Shown here piece after piece: positions 35,160 through 44,630 of a stretch of 64,000 bases of DNA. Within the stretch, counting starts at the first letter, position 1; every line of letters starts with the position of its first letter. The stretch spans positions 22,346-86,345 of the forward strand of contig JASBSR010000024.1 in NCBI GenBank assembly GCA_030148865.1, in the 5' to 3' direction. The translations under genes and the position numbers were made by a program. The notes under the pieces were generated by a model. The model did not search any database, was not told the origin of the DNA, and saw only the letters and a list, made by a program, of their open reading frames with translations. This DNA is from Gammaproteobacteria bacterium (GTDB lineage: Bacteria; Pseudomonadota; Gammaproteobacteria; SZUA-229).

Positions 35160-35876
35160 ATGGGTAGAGCCTACCAGAACCGCAAACTGTCGATGGCGAA
35201 AACCTCCGACGCCAAGGCGAAGGTGTACAGTCGTTACGGTCGTGAGATCTATGTCTGCGCCAGGTCGGGCGGCCTCGATCCTGCGGGCAATCTGGCGCTG
35301 CGGGGTCTTATCGAACGCGCCAAAAAAGATCAGGTGCCCAGCCATGTTATCGAAAAGGCGGTCAACAAGGCTAAAGGCAGCGGCGGGGAAGATTATTCAC
35401 CCGCGATCTACGAGGGCTATGGCCCCGGCGGCTGCATGGTGATGGTGGAGTGTCTCACCGATAACCCCAACCGTACCTTCGGTGATGTGCGCCAGTGTTT
35501 CACCAAAACCAAAGCTAAGATCGGCACTCAGGGTAGTGTCAGCCACATGTTTGATCACAGCGCGATTCTGGTATTCGCCCACAACGATGATGACGCCGTG
35601 CTCGAAGCCCTGCTGGTGGCGGATGTCGATGTCGCCGATATCGAAGACGACGACGGCAAGATCACAGTGTTCACAGCCAACACCGATTACTTCAGGGCAA
35701 AGCAGGCACTGGCTGACGCCTTTGGTGAAATTGATTTTGAAGTCGATGAGATTCAGTATTTGCCAAAAGCGAATTCAGTCATCAGTGGCGTAAATATCGA
35801 GATGTTCGAAAAATTTATCGACATGCTCAATGATCTTGATGATGTACAAAACATTTATCACGATGCGCAGTATTAG
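35160..35876 (+). CDS. YebC/PmpR family protein, YeeN type
   Basis: A 238-residue protein of the YebC fold. It starts [20 protein letters not shown] instead of the MAGHSKWANI of canonical YebC, which places it with the YeeN branch. Further family blocks are [40 protein letters not shown] and [15 protein letters not shown]. YebC proteins are DNA- or ribosome-associated regulators that ease difficult translation; the YeeN branch is less well understood. It stands as a single gene. Confidence 0.9.
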   Translation: MGRAYQNRKLSMAKTSDAKAKVYSRYGREIYVCARSGGLDPAGNLALRGLIERAKKDQVPSHVIEKAVNKAKGSGGEDYSPAIYEGYGPGGCMVMVECLTDNPNRTFGDVRQCFTKTKAKIGTQGSVSHMFDHSAILVFAHNDDDAVLEALLVADVDVADIEDDDGKITVFTANTDYFRAKQALADAFGEIDFEVDEIQYLPKANSVISGVNIEMFEKFIDMLNDLDDVQNIYHDAQY

Positions 35877-36019
35877 ATACAGACATCAAACCGCGACAGG
35901 CAAAGGTATAAACGCACCAGGAATAAAACGCTTTGTCGCAAAGCCCGGCTGGCGCTGAACCCATATCTAGATATCGCTGTCACATGGGCTAATATCTGCA
36001 ATACGGACTATCGGTGACC

Positions 36020-36619
36020 ATGGTGGATGGCGTGATACTAGACCCGCGAATACAGGCCAGCCTGGACTTCATTGAGCGCAATACGCTGGCAATGGCGGCT
36101 TCAGCCATTTTTCTGATTGCACTTCTGGTACGCAAAAAAATCAGACATGGCTGGCTCAATCTTAAAACTCGCTATTGCCTCAATCATCTCGGTCACAAAC
36201 GCATCGCACATTTCAAATGGCCGGATGGACTGGGGCACTATTTCACAGTCGACCGATTGATTTTGCACGCCGAGGGCATCAGCCTGTTAATGCTGACACC
36301 CTATCCGGGAAGGATTTTTTGTGCCGACGGCATCGATGAATGGACGCAAATGATTGGACAAAAAAGCTTTCGTTTTGCAAACCCGCTGCACGAACTCGAT
36401 TTTCGTATCAAAGCTATCGCCACCGCCGTGCCCAACGTCAATGTAAATGGCTATCTGTTTTTTGATTATCAGGCCGAGTTTCCCAAAGGCCACCCTGAGC
36501 GCGTGATTTATCTTGGTCGTTTGCCGGATATGCTCAGGTTTGATAAAGACGCATCACCGAGTGAAAACCTGTTGGCGGCCTGGGACAGTTTGCTGTCAAA
36601 AGCTCAGCAGACTGCCTGA
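36020..36619 (+). CDS. NERD-like (nuclease-related) domain protein
   Basis: About 199 residues from the ATG at 36020 (a GTG six bases earlier is possible). One membrane segment near residues 25-42 is followed by a domain that resembles NERD: LNHLGHKRIAHFKWPDGLGH, YFTVDRLILHAEGISLLMLT, PNVNVNGYLFFDYQAEFPKG. NERD is related to Holliday-junction and restriction-type nucleases, but the usual catalytic acidic/lysine set is not obvious here, so activity is uncertain. It is convergent with the sulfotransferase gene. Confidence 0.65.
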   Translation: MVDGVILDPRIQASLDFIERNTLAMAASAIFLIALLVRKKIRHGWLNLKTRYCLNHLGHKRIAHFKWPDGLGHYFTVDRLILHAEGISLLMLTPYPGRIFCADGIDEWTQMIGQKSFRFANPLHELDFRIKAIATAVPNVNVNGYLFFDYQAEFPKGHPERVIYLGRLPDMLRFDKDASPSENLLAAWDSLLSKAQQTA

Positions 36620-36626
36620 CGTCCGA

Positions 36627-37529
36627 TTAAGGCATGGCTCCAGTCGCCAGCCAGCGTGCGCATTCGGGGTCGAGATTATCCAGCGTGAACTGCTCGTATT
36701 TTGCAACTTCAGCGGTTGTCAGAGTGTCACGCCAGCGCCCATTGGTTCCCTTGTTGATAAACGTCTGCGCGCCGCCGTCCCAAAAAGCCCCGCCGAGCGG
36801 CACGCTTTTAGTGGCATGGGCTTTCATGTAATCGAAACTGCAGTGCTCCAGAATCGACTGCCACTGATCTTCATTGATGGGTATCTCCAGAAACTGAGCC
36901 AGACGACGAATTTCACCCGGCATATCTTTTTTTAGACTCTCGAAGTGCAGCATAAATACATTCGGTAACTCGCGAATCCGCCACCAGGAGCGAATGTTCT
37001 CCCAGAACGGCCACCATGGGTGGCCATCGCCATCAAGCCATTCATGAAAATATTGCTGGATGCTTTCTGGTGGTGATTCAATTGGCGGGCCGATTCGACC
37101 CGGTGTGTCGTTGAGTGCGCCGTACCAGGTGTCATTCGCCGTGGCATGATGGTGGTACATGCTCCAGAGCACATCACGACCATCGCGACCGATGTAAATG
37201 TATTTGGCCTGCGGCGAGAACACCAGCGCATCGACCGGCAAATGCGTTTTGATAAATCTGCGGTGAGTTTGTGCATCAATGAAAGGAAGCTTGATGTCTT
37301 TGGGTGGAATACGCAGATCCATCCACGGCGACATTTCGGCCACTTCCAGATTCTCGGCACCATCAAATAACAGCTGGGAAACAATTTGCTGTACCCATGT
37401 CGTGCCTGATTTGGCATAAGTCGCAATGACAATATCATCATCACGAAACTGAAAATCATTCCAGATGGTCGAGTCGAAATGGTGGTTGTGCAGCTCTCTG
37501 GTTTTACGCGGTAAGTCTGGTGTGCTCAT
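36627..37529 (-). CDS. PAPS-dependent sulfotransferase
   Basis: A 300-residue cytosolic-type sulfotransferase that moves sulfate from PAPS to an alcohol or amine. The 5'-phosphosulfate loop is TYAKSGTTWVQQIVSQL near residue 36, the second conserved block RFIKTHLPVDAL near residue 90, and the 3'-phosphate motif YIGRDGRDVLWSMYHHH near residue 110. The C-terminal loop RWRDTLTTAEVAKYEQF matches the eukaryote-like SULT1 family. The acceptor is unknown. No PAPS-synthesis genes adjoin. Confidence 0.92.
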   Translation of the reverse strand: MSTPDLPRKTRELHNHHFDSTIWNDFQFRDDDIVIATYAKSGTTWVQQIVSQLLFDGAENLEVAEMSPWMDLRIPPKDIKLPFIDAQTHRRFIKTHLPVDALVFSPQAKYIYIGRDGRDVLWSMYHHHATANDTWYGALNDTPGRIGPPIESPPESIQQYFHEWLDGDGHPWWPFWENIRSWWRIRELPNVFMLHFESLKKDMPGEIRRLAQFLEIPINEDQWQSILEHCSFDYMKAHATKSVPLGGAFWDGGAQTFINKGTNGRWRDTLTTAEVAKYEQFTLDNLDPECARWLATGAMP

Positions 37530-37710
37530 ATAAGTCCCTCGCTGGCTGGTTATGCCGGTAGCCAGCTCTGCGGGACAGACTGTGCAAGATAGCGACGGAC
37601 AGAGAAGAAAAAACGTTACGCCATAGGCACAGCTGTGGAGATGACTACATCAGTGAATCATGCTTGATAGAGCGTACTTTTTACACCCGGCAGTGGAATA
37701 GTTCAAGCGC

Positions 37711-39084
37711 TCAGGAAATCTGCGTCGGCAGCCAGGTGGCCAGCGCTGGCCAGTATGCCAGCAGCGCCATCACAATCAGCTGGATCACAATAAATGGTGC
37801 GACCCCGAGATAGATTTGTGAGGTTTTGATCTCCGCCGGGGCCACCCCGCGCAGATAAAACAGCGCGAAGCCGAAGGGTGGGGTTAAAAACGAGGTCTGC
37901 AGGTTGATCGCGATCATGATGCCCAGCCAGACTGGATCGACCCCCATGGTGAGAAGCACCGGGCCAACGATGGGTACCACAACAAAGGTGATTTCGATAA
38001 AGTCGAGGACAAAGCCAAGCAAAAACATCACCAGCATGACCACAAACACTGCGGTGTATACCCCACCGGGCAAACTGTGCAACAGTTCGTGCACCAGATC
38101 ATCGCCACCAAAACCGCGGAACACCAGCGAGAACAAGGACGCGCCGATGAAGATCATGAACACCATACTGGTAATCCGCGTGGTGCTGTACACCACGGCG
38201 CGTAAATTGGTGAGCGTTAACTGTTTTTTGAAAGCCGCCAGCAACATGGCGCCGACAGCACCGATGGCGGCGGCTTCGGTCGGCGTCGCCAGTCCGGCAA
38301 TAATTGAACCGAGCACGGCGACGATCAAAGCTATTGGCGGCAGCATGCTAAGCAGGACATCTTCGATAATATGGACAGAATCATCGTGTGCGTCTTTCGG
38401 AATCGCGGGCATCGCTGCGGGTTTGAGCCAGGCGACGAGTGCGATATAGAATATGTAGAACGCGACTAATAAAATGCCGGGAATCAGCGCACCGACAAAT
38501 AAATCACCCACCGATATGGTGTCGGGTGAAAAAATGCCCAGCGCCAGCTGGGATTGCTGATACGCTGATGACAGCACTTCACCGAGTAGTACCAGCACAA
38601 TCGAAGGCGGAATAATCTGGCCGAGGGTTCCCGATGCACAAATCAGACCGCTGGAAATTTTCGGATCATAACCGCGTTTCAGCATGGTGGGTAAAGACAG
38701 CAGCCCCATGGTTACCACCGTGGCACCGACAATGCCAGTGCTGGCCGCCAGCAACATACCCACCAGCGTGACCGAAATGGCAATGCCGCCGCGCAAGGGG
38801 CCGAATAGTCGCGCCATGGTGTTAAGCAGGTTGTCGGCTATTTTTGAACGTTCCAGCATCACGCCCATAAAGACAAACAAAGGCACCGCGATCAAAATCT
38901 GGTTGATCATAATGCCATAGAGCCGATTCGGCAGTGCTTCCAGAAACACAGAGTCAAAGCTGCCGTTGCTGATGCCGATAAAACTAAAGATTAAGGCGGT
39001 ACCACCGAGTGCGAACGCCACCGGGTAACCGCTGAGCAACACGACAAAAACGGCGGCGAATAATATAAACGGCATCCACTCCAT
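37711..39084 (-). CDS. dctM: TRAP transporter large permease subunit DctM
   Basis: A 457-residue integral membrane protein with about twelve helices, the channel part of a sodium-driven organic-acid TRAP transporter. Family blocks: FVFMGVMLERSKIADNLLNT near residue 70, GATVVTMGLLSLPTMLKRGY, GTLGQIIPPSIVLVLLGEV, and NLQTSFLTPPFGFALFYLRG near the end. Its ATG overlaps the dctQ stop (TGATG), so the two subunits are coupled. No binding-protein gene accompanies it; the candidate partner is the orphan DctP at 1887. Confidence 0.95.
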   Translation of the reverse strand: MEWMPFILFAAVFVVLLSGYPVAFALGGTALIFSFIGISNGSFDSVFLEALPNRLYGIMINQILIAVPLFVFMGVMLERSKIADNLLNTMARLFGPLRGGIAISVTLVGMLLAASTGIVGATVVTMGLLSLPTMLKRGYDPKISSGLICASGTLGQIIPPSIVLVLLGEVLSSAYQQSQLALGIFSPDTISVGDLFVGALIPGILLVAFYIFYIALVAWLKPAAMPAIPKDAHDDSVHIIEDVLLSMLPPIALIVAVLGSIIAGLATPTEAAAIGAVGAMLLAAFKKQLTLTNLRAVVYSTTRITSMVFMIFIGASLFSLVFRGFGGDDLVHELLHSLPGGVYTAVFVVMLVMFLLGFVLDFIEITFVVVPIVGPVLLTMGVDPVWLGIMIAINLQTSFLTPPFGFALFYLRGVAPAEIKTSQIYLGVAPFIVIQLIVMALLAYWPALATWLPTQIS

Positions 39085-39587
39085 CAGTGGCGGCCTTGCA
39101 GCACAATGGCGGCGCGCAGGGTTTTAGCCATGGCCTGCAGGATTAATAAAATGGCCATGGTCGGGATTAAGGTTTTGAGCAAAAATACCCCAGGCAGGCC
39201 GCCGGCTTCGCGCGAGCCTTCGTGCACACTCCAGCTGTCGGCGACATATTGCAGACTGATCCCGGCGATGAATAGCATGAAAGGTAATAACAGAAACACA
39301 CTGCCGAGCAGGTCGATCAGGGCGCGGGCTTTCTTACTGCAACGGCAATATAAAATATCAACCCGGACGTGCGCATCCTGTTGCAGCGTCCAGGCACTGC
39401 CGATTAAAAATACCGCCGCGTGCATGTAGATCACGGATTCTTGCATGGCGATCGAGCCAATATCGAACCAATAGCGCAGTACCAGCACACCAAAGGTGAT
39501 CAGTACCATGGCGAGGGTTAACCACGACACCAGGCGTCCGGTGAAATCGGTAAAGCGCTCGATGATATTGGCAATACTGAGTAGCAT
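39084..39587 (-). CDS. dctQ: TRAP transporter small permease subunit DctQ
   Basis: A 167-residue four-helix protein (segments near residues 18-38, 50-68, 90-110 and 132-152). It contains the DctQ pattern SIAMQESVIYMHAAVFLIGS and AWTLQQDAHVRVDILY. It forms the membrane complex with DctM. It is the first gene of this two-gene unit; thrB follows upstream on the same strand with about 70 bases between. Confidence 0.93.
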   Translation of the reverse strand: MLLSIANIIERFTDFTGRLVSWLTLAMVLITFGVLVLRYWFDIGSIAMQESVIYMHAAVFLIGSAWTLQQDAHVRVDILYCRCSKKARALIDLLGSVFLLLPFMLFIAGISLQYVADSWSVHEGSREAGGLPGVFLLKTLIPTMAILLILQAMAKTLRAAIVLQGRH

Positions 39588-39654
39588 AAGCTTTATCCGC
39601 TCGGTGAATATCCGTGGTGTTGTGGTGTATGGTTAAAACTGGAATTGAGTATAG

Positions 39655-40608
39655 TTAGATCCAGAATGTTTCGTACGCATCGTGCTGGTCGATGCGGTCC
39701 ACCATAATCGCTCTGAACTCATCCGGGTTTTTAGTGTGCACAAGTTCGCCGGCGCGAGGAAAATGTTTGTCGTAGAGACGCGATAACCAGAAACGCAGTG
39801 CTGCTGCACGTAACATTGTGGGCCAGTAGTTTTGTTCAACGGCTAACAGCACGCGGTGCTGATGATAGGCCTGCAATAATGCAGTCACTTTTTCCCGGTT
39901 CAGGCTGAAGTCCGAATCGCAGCACCAGTCATTGGCAGCGACCGCAAGATCGTAGAGCAGGGCGTCGCTGCAGGCATAATAAAAATCGATAATACCGCTG
40001 AGAGTGTCGTGATTCCACAGGGCATTATCGCGAAACAGGTCAGCGTGAATAATACCGCGGGGAATGTCGGCATCACGTTTGCCGCGTTGAAAAGTCACTT
40101 CAGCATTGAGTATGGCCTGATCGGGCTGGGCGAGTTTGTTCAGCACCTGATGCGCCGTGTTTTTGCACCATAATGGGCCGCGCGGATTCACCTGACTGTG
40201 TTCAAAGCTCAAACCGGCACTGTGCAGCTTGCCCATGGCGGCGCCGATTTGTGCGCAGTGCTCGACCTCGGTGTCGACAATGCTGCCGCCAACCAGGCGT
40301 TCGACCAATGCTGCGGGTTTGTCCTTGAGCATGCGCAAATACTGGCCGTCACGATCAGCGACCGGATTCGCACTGGGCACCCCATGATCGGCGAGATGGT
40401 GCATGAGATTGAGAAAAAATTGCATTTCTGCAAAATCGTGGTGCTCAAATATGGTGAGCACGAAGCGCTGGCCGGATTTGCAGTCGACAAAATAATTGGT
40501 GTTTTCGATCCCCTCGGAAATCCCGGCGTAGGCATCCAGCTCGCCCACATGATAATGGGTCAGGAATGATTCCAGTTCGAACTGCTCGATAGTGGTGTAA
40601 ACCGACAT
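39655..40608 (-). CDS. thrB: Homoserine kinase, ThrB2 type
   Basis: A 317-residue kinase of the aminoglycoside-phosphotransferase-like fold that phosphorylates homoserine in threonine synthesis. Blocks: GISEGIENTNYFVDCKSGQR near residue 30, ERLVGGSIVDTEVEHCAQIG, the catalytic loop GIIHADLFRDNALW near residue 188, and the metal-binding SGIIDFYYACSDALLYDLA. The length and motifs match the ThrB2 type common in gammaproteobacteria. It is divergent from polA, which in many relatives is also its neighbour. Confidence 0.95.
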   Translation of the reverse strand: MSVYTTIEQFELESFLTHYHVGELDAYAGISEGIENTNYFVDCKSGQRFVLTIFEHHDFAEMQFFLNLMHHLADHGVPSANPVADRDGQYLRMLKDKPAALVERLVGGSIVDTEVEHCAQIGAAMGKLHSAGLSFEHSQVNPRGPLWCKNTAHQVLNKLAQPDQAILNAEVTFQRGKRDADIPRGIIHADLFRDNALWNHDTLSGIIDFYYACSDALLYDLAVAANDWCCDSDFSLNREKVTALLQAYHQHRVLLAVEQNYWPTMLRAAALRFWLSRLYDKHFPRAGELVHTKNPDEFRAIMVDRIDQHDAYETFWI

Positions 40609-40774
40609 GGCGGTCAGGTCTTTGTCCTGTGTCGCAAAATGCGGGCAATTCTAGCTTAAACCCGCTGAATAGTCAGGTTTGCAGATTCGTCGCGGCGCGC
40701 AGCAGTGCCGCCGGGGTTAGCCAACAGCGCGGTGGTTTGCGATAATCGCTGGCAATCTCTGAGCTGGAATTCGC

Positions 40775-43474
40775 ATGTCCGATAAAACCGCCCCTGTCAT
40801 TCTGGTCGATGGTTCGTCCTATCTCTATCGCGCCTATCACGTGCCGCAGTTGCAGCACCTGACTAACAGTCGTGGCGAAATGACCGGTGTGATCTACGGT
40901 GTGGTCAACATGCTGCGCAAACTGCGCAATGACTACCAGCCGGAATACATGGCAGTGGTGTTCGATGCCAAAGGCAAAACCTTCCGTCACGACATGTATC
41001 AGGACTATAAGGCGACGCGACCGCCGATGCCGGATGAGCTGCGCCGCCAGATCGAACCGTTGCACGCTCTGGTGAAAGCCATGGGTTTTCGCCTGATCTC
41101 GGTTCCCGGGGTTGAAGCCGATGATGTCATTGGCAGTTACGCCACGCTGGCCAGCCAGCAAAAACGCGAGATGCTGATTTCAACCGGTGATAAGGACATG
41201 GCGCAGCTGGTGAGTCCGCAGGTGACGTTGATTAATACCATGAGCAATACCGTGCTTGATGCTGATGGCGTGGTGGAAAAATTTGGCGTCAAGCCCGAGC
41301 AGATCATCGACTATCTCGCGCTCATGGGCGACACTTCGGACAATATTCCCGGTGTACCCAAAGTGGGCCCGAAAACGGCGAGCAAGTGGCTGAGTGAATA
41401 TAAGACGCTGGATAATCTGGTGACGCACGCTGATGAGATCAAGGGCAAGGTCGGTGAGAGTCTGCGCGAATCGCTGGGTCAGTTGCCTTTGTCACGCGAG
41501 CTCACCACCATCAAATGCGATCTTGCGCTGGAAGATAGTATCGACGATTTAAAAATTGCCGAACCGGATACTGCAACACTAAAAGAACTTTATACCGATT
41601 TACAGTTTCGTAGCTGGCTGGATGAGCTCGCTGGTGATGCCACAGAAAAAGCTCAGAGCACAAAAAAAGTCGCGAAGTACGAGACCGTGCTTGATGAAAA
41701 AACATTCAAGTCCTGGCTTAAAAAACTCGAAACAGCAAAATTGTTTGCATTTGACACTGAAACTACCAGTCTGGATTATATGACGGCGCGTGTCGTGGGG
41801 GTTTCATTCGCGGTGAAAACCGGCGAAGCTGCGTATGTGCCGTTCGGGCATGATTATCCCGGCGCGCCACAGCAGTTGTCAGAAGACTTTGTGCTCGGCA
41901 GCCTTAAATCTTTGCTGGAAAATCCCAAAAAAGCCAAACTCGGCCAAAATTTAAAATACGACGCCCACGTGCTGCAAAATCACGGTATTAAAATGCAGGG
42001 CATAGCCGAAGACACCATGCTGGAATCCTATGTGCTGAATTCGACAAAGCGACACGACATGGATTCGATGGCCTTGAGTCTGCTCGGTCATAATACGATT
42101 CATTTTGTCGATATCGCCGGCAAGGGCGCCAAACAGTTAACTTTCAATGAAATCGATCTCGAACAGGCCGGGCCGTATGCCGCTGAAGATGCTGATATCA
42201 CTTTACAGTTACACGAAAAACTCAGCAACGATCTCAAGGCTGCGCCGAGTTTGTTAAAAGTGTATCGTGAAATTGAACTGCCATTACTGCCGGTGTTGCA
42301 GCGGATCGAACGCAACGGCGTTATGGTGGATGTCGCGATGCTGAAAAAACATAGCAAGCAACTGGCAAAACGCATGGCCGAAGTGCAGACGCAGGCTTTT
42401 GAAGTCGCTGGCGAAAGTTTTAATCTGGCATCACCGAAACAGCTCAGTATGATTCTGTTTGAAAAGCTGGGCATACCCGGGACAAAAAAAACCAAAGGCG
42501 GCCAGTTATCCACGGCGGAAGACGTGCTCCAGGAGCTGGCAGAAGAATACGAGTTACCGAAGTTAATTCTCGAGCATCGCAGTTTGAGCAAACTCAAATC
42601 GACTTACACTGACAGGCTACCAGAACAGGTCGATGCCAGCACCGGGCGCATACACACGTCATATAATCAAACCGTGGCCGCCACCGGGCGTTTGTCTTCG
42701 ACTGATCCGAATTTACAGAACATTCCGATCCGTAGCGAAGAGGGCCGGCGTATTCGTCAGGCTTTTGTCGCCGCGAAAGCTTATAAGTTAGTCGCTGCTG
42801 ATTATTCACAAATCGAACTGCGTATCATGGCGCACCTCTCGCAGGATAAAAGTTTATTGAAAGCCTTTGCCGAAGGTGTCGATGTGCACCGCGCGACCGC
42901 CGCGGAAGTGTTTTCGGTGCCGCTGGACGAAGTCGAAAACGAACAGCGGCGTGCAGCGAAAGCGATTAACTTTGGTCTGATTTATGGCATGTCGGCCTTC
43001 GGTCTGGCAAAACAGCTCAACATCGGCCGCTACGAGGCGCAGGATTATGTTGACCTGTATTTTGCGCGTTACCCCGGGGTCAAGGCCTATATGGACACCA
43101 CCCGCGAGTCAGCGCGCGAGCTGGGTTATGTCGAAACCGTGTTTGGCCGACGCTTATATTTACCGGAGATCAATGCGCGCAATGCTCAGCATCGCCAATA
43201 CGCCGAACGCACCGCGATCAATGCGCCGATGCAGGGCACGGCGGCGGATATTATCAAGCGCGCGATGCTTGCGGTCGACGTTGCGCTGCAGTCGAGCCAG
43301 CTCGATGCCAGAGTGGTGATGCAGGTACACGATGAACTCGTGGTCGAAGTTGCTGCGAAGCAGGTGGCGGCCCTGTCTGCGCTGCTGGTCGAGCAGATGG
43401 AGGCTGCCGCTGAACTGCGTGTGCCGCTGGTGGTCGATGTCGGCGTCGGCGATAACTGGGATCAGGCACACTAA
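40775..43474 (+). CDS. polA: DNA polymerase I
   Basis: An 899-residue replication and repair polymerase. The 5'-3' exonuclease domain starts VILVDGSSYLYRAYHVPQL and has VVFDAKGKTFRHDMYQDYKA and STGDKDMAQLV. The 3'-5' exonuclease domain keeps its first acidic pair, FAFDTETTSLDY near residue 325, so proofreading looks intact. The polymerase domain shows AADYSQIELRIMAHLSQD (motif A), RRAAKAINFGLIYGMSAFGL (motif B) and VMQVHDELVVEV (motif C). Its end is followed by the small RNA region and engB, the conserved order of enterics and pseudomonads. Confidence 0.98.
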   Translation: MSDKTAPVILVDGSSYLYRAYHVPQLQHLTNSRGEMTGVIYGVVNMLRKLRNDYQPEYMAVVFDAKGKTFRHDMYQDYKATRPPMPDELRRQIEPLHALVKAMGFRLISVPGVEADDVIGSYATLASQQKREMLISTGDKDMAQLVSPQVTLINTMSNTVLDADGVVEKFGVKPEQIIDYLALMGDTSDNIPGVPKVGPKTASKWLSEYKTLDNLVTHADEIKGKVGESLRESLGQLPLSRELTTIKCDLALEDSIDDLKIAEPDTATLKELYTDLQFRSWLDELAGDATEKAQSTKKVAKYETVLDEKTFKSWLKKLETAKLFAFDTETTSLDYMTARVVGVSFAVKTGEAAYVPFGHDYPGAPQQLSEDFVLGSLKSLLENPKKAKLGQNLKYDAHVLQNHGIKMQGIAEDTMLESYVLNSTKRHDMDSMALSLLGHNTIHFVDIAGKGAKQLTFNEIDLEQAGPYAAEDADITLQLHEKLSNDLKAAPSLLKVYREIELPLLPVLQRIERNGVMVDVAMLKKHSKQLAKRMAEVQTQAFEVAGESFNLASPKQLSMILFEKLGIPGTKKTKGGQLSTAEDVLQELAEEYELPKLILEHRSLSKLKSTYTDRLPEQVDASTGRIHTSYNQTVAATGRLSSTDPNLQNIPIRSEEGRRIRQAFVAAKAYKLVAADYSQIELRIMAHLSQDKSLLKAFAEGVDVHRATAAEVFSVPLDEVENEQRRAAKAINFGLIYGMSAFGLAKQLNIGRYEAQDYVDLYFARYPGVKAYMDTTRESARELGYVETVFGRRLYLPEINARNAQHRQYAERTAINAPMQGTAADIIKRAMLAVDVALQSSQLDARVVMQVHDELVVEVAAKQVAALSALLVEQMEAAAELRVPLVVDVGVGDNWDQAH

Positions 43475-43737
43475 GGCTGACCTGGTTCTGCCTATGGTCT
43501 GGGTGGCTGCTGTGCCGACAGCTGAGCTGTTTTTTCTGAAAAATCTACCGACATTATTGACTGAGCAAATCATGCTGCCGATCCGACTCGGCTGTATTTC
43601 ATATCTTATTGAAATAAAACATTAAGTTCCTTTATATCTCCAATGATCCAAAAAAACAGGGTATTTTACGGGCAGTTTTTGACCACTGGTCTGATAGTAA
43701 ATGAATTATTTTTTGGTTGGTCTTTAATCAATAGTAC

Positions 43738-43890
43738 GAACTTGATGGGCTCATGGAGATGGTGTGAGTTTACCGAATGCGCTGTAGCCCGGCGCGGGCT
43801 TGCTTGCCTCCCTGAGCAAGCCGTTTTGGAATCGGTTTCCCCAAACCGGTTCTGCTTTTTTGCCCGGTCTTGATGGCCGGGCGTTTTTTT
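43738..43890 (+). ncRNA. Probable regulatory small RNA between polA and engB (ErsA/Spot 42 position)
   Basis: The gap from polA to engB has no gene but strong RNA structure. A GAACTT (43738-43743) matches a sigma-E/AlgU -35, although no matching -10 is clear. From about 43770 follow three hairpins: GGCTTGCT/AGCAAGCC (43797-43804 with 43815-43822), whose loop exposes CCUCCC, complementary to Shine-Dalgarno sequences; AATCGGTTT/AAACCGGTT (43830-43851) with a CCCC loop and six T; and the terminator GCCCGG/CCGGGC (43862-43882) with seven T. E. coli Spot 42 and Pseudomonas ErsA sit in this same place. Identity is inferred from position and architecture, not from sequence match. Confidence 0.6.
43862..43890 (+). 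terminator. Intrinsic terminator of the polA-engB small RNA
   Basis: Perfect 6-bp stem GCCCGG/CCGGGC with a 9-base loop, then G and seven T (43884-43890). A second terminator-like hairpin with six T ends at 43861, so the transcript may have two 3' ends. On the minus strand the flanks are A-rich rather than T-rich after the hairpin, so it does not serve engB. Confidence 0.8.
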
Positions 43891-43899
43891 GTCCGGGGT

Positions 43900-44541
43900 T
43901 TATTTGCCTGGTGCTATTCCTCCAGGGTCTGTTCCTCCCGGGGTCAGTTCCAGCCAGTGGTCGAGCACCGCGACCAGCTCGGCCATGCCCTGCTGGCTGC
44001 TGGCCGAAAATGCCTGCACACTGGCCTGCGGGCCAGCATTTTTCAGCACTTTTCTGACTTCGAATACGGCCTTTGCCTGGGCACCACGCTTGAGTTTGTC
44101 CGCCTTGGTCAGCAGTACATGCGCCGGCAGCGCATAATGTTGACACCAGTCCAGCATCTGGCTATCGAAATCGCGCAGCGGATGGCGGATGTCCATAATC
44201 ACCACCAGTCCACGCAGTGCCTGGGTTTGCACCAGATACTGTTCGAGCAGCGCCTGCCATTCCAGCTTCATTGCGACCGGCACTTTGGCATAGCCGTAGC
44301 CGGGTAAATCAACCAGCCGGCGCGTGTCATCGAGCTGGAAGAAATTGATCAGACGGGTGCGGCCCGGGGTTTTGCTGGTTTTGGCGAGGCCGCGGTTGTC
44401 GCACAGGGCGTTAATCGCGCTGGACTTACCGGCGTTGGAGCGGCCCGCGAATGCAACTTCCAGACCCTCGTTATCAGGAAACTGGTCGGGGGTGGCGGCG
44501 CTGATGAGAAACCTGGCCTGACGGTAGTAACGATTATCCAT
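43900..44541 (-). CDS. engB: Ribosome-biogenesis GTPase EngB (YihA/YsxC)
   Basis: GTPase for large-subunit ribosome assembly. From the ATG at 44541 it has 213 residues, near the usual length, and starts [20 protein letters not shown]; an upstream in-frame ATG at 44565 adds eight unsupported residues. G motifs: [19 protein letters not shown] (P-loop), [11 protein letters not shown] (switch I), [13 protein letters not shown] (G3) and [11 protein letters not shown] (G4). The C-terminal tail is Gly/Pro-rich ([14 protein letters not shown]), slightly odd but harmless. It is divergent from the cytochrome c4 gene. Confidence 0.96.
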   Translation of the reverse strand: MDNRYYRQARFLISAATPDQFPDNEGLEVAFAGRSNAGKSSAINALCDNRGLAKTSKTPGRTRLINFFQLDDTRRLVDLPGYGYAKVPVAMKLEWQALLEQYLVQTQALRGLVVIMDIRHPLRDFDSQMLDWCQHYALPAHVLLTKADKLKRGAQAKAVFEVRKVLKNAGPQASVQAFSASSQQGMAELVAVLDHWLELTPGGTDPGGIAPGK

Positions 44542-44630
44542 GGTGGCAGTGATTATCAGGGGCAAATTGATGATTCACAAGCTCTGGTGTAGAATCTCGC
44601 CACTTTTTCTTTGCCCAGACAGGCTATGTA

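Noticed and set aside
43862..43890. Bidirectional terminator also serving engB
   Set aside because: On the minus strand the hairpin is followed by A-rich, not T-rich, sequence.
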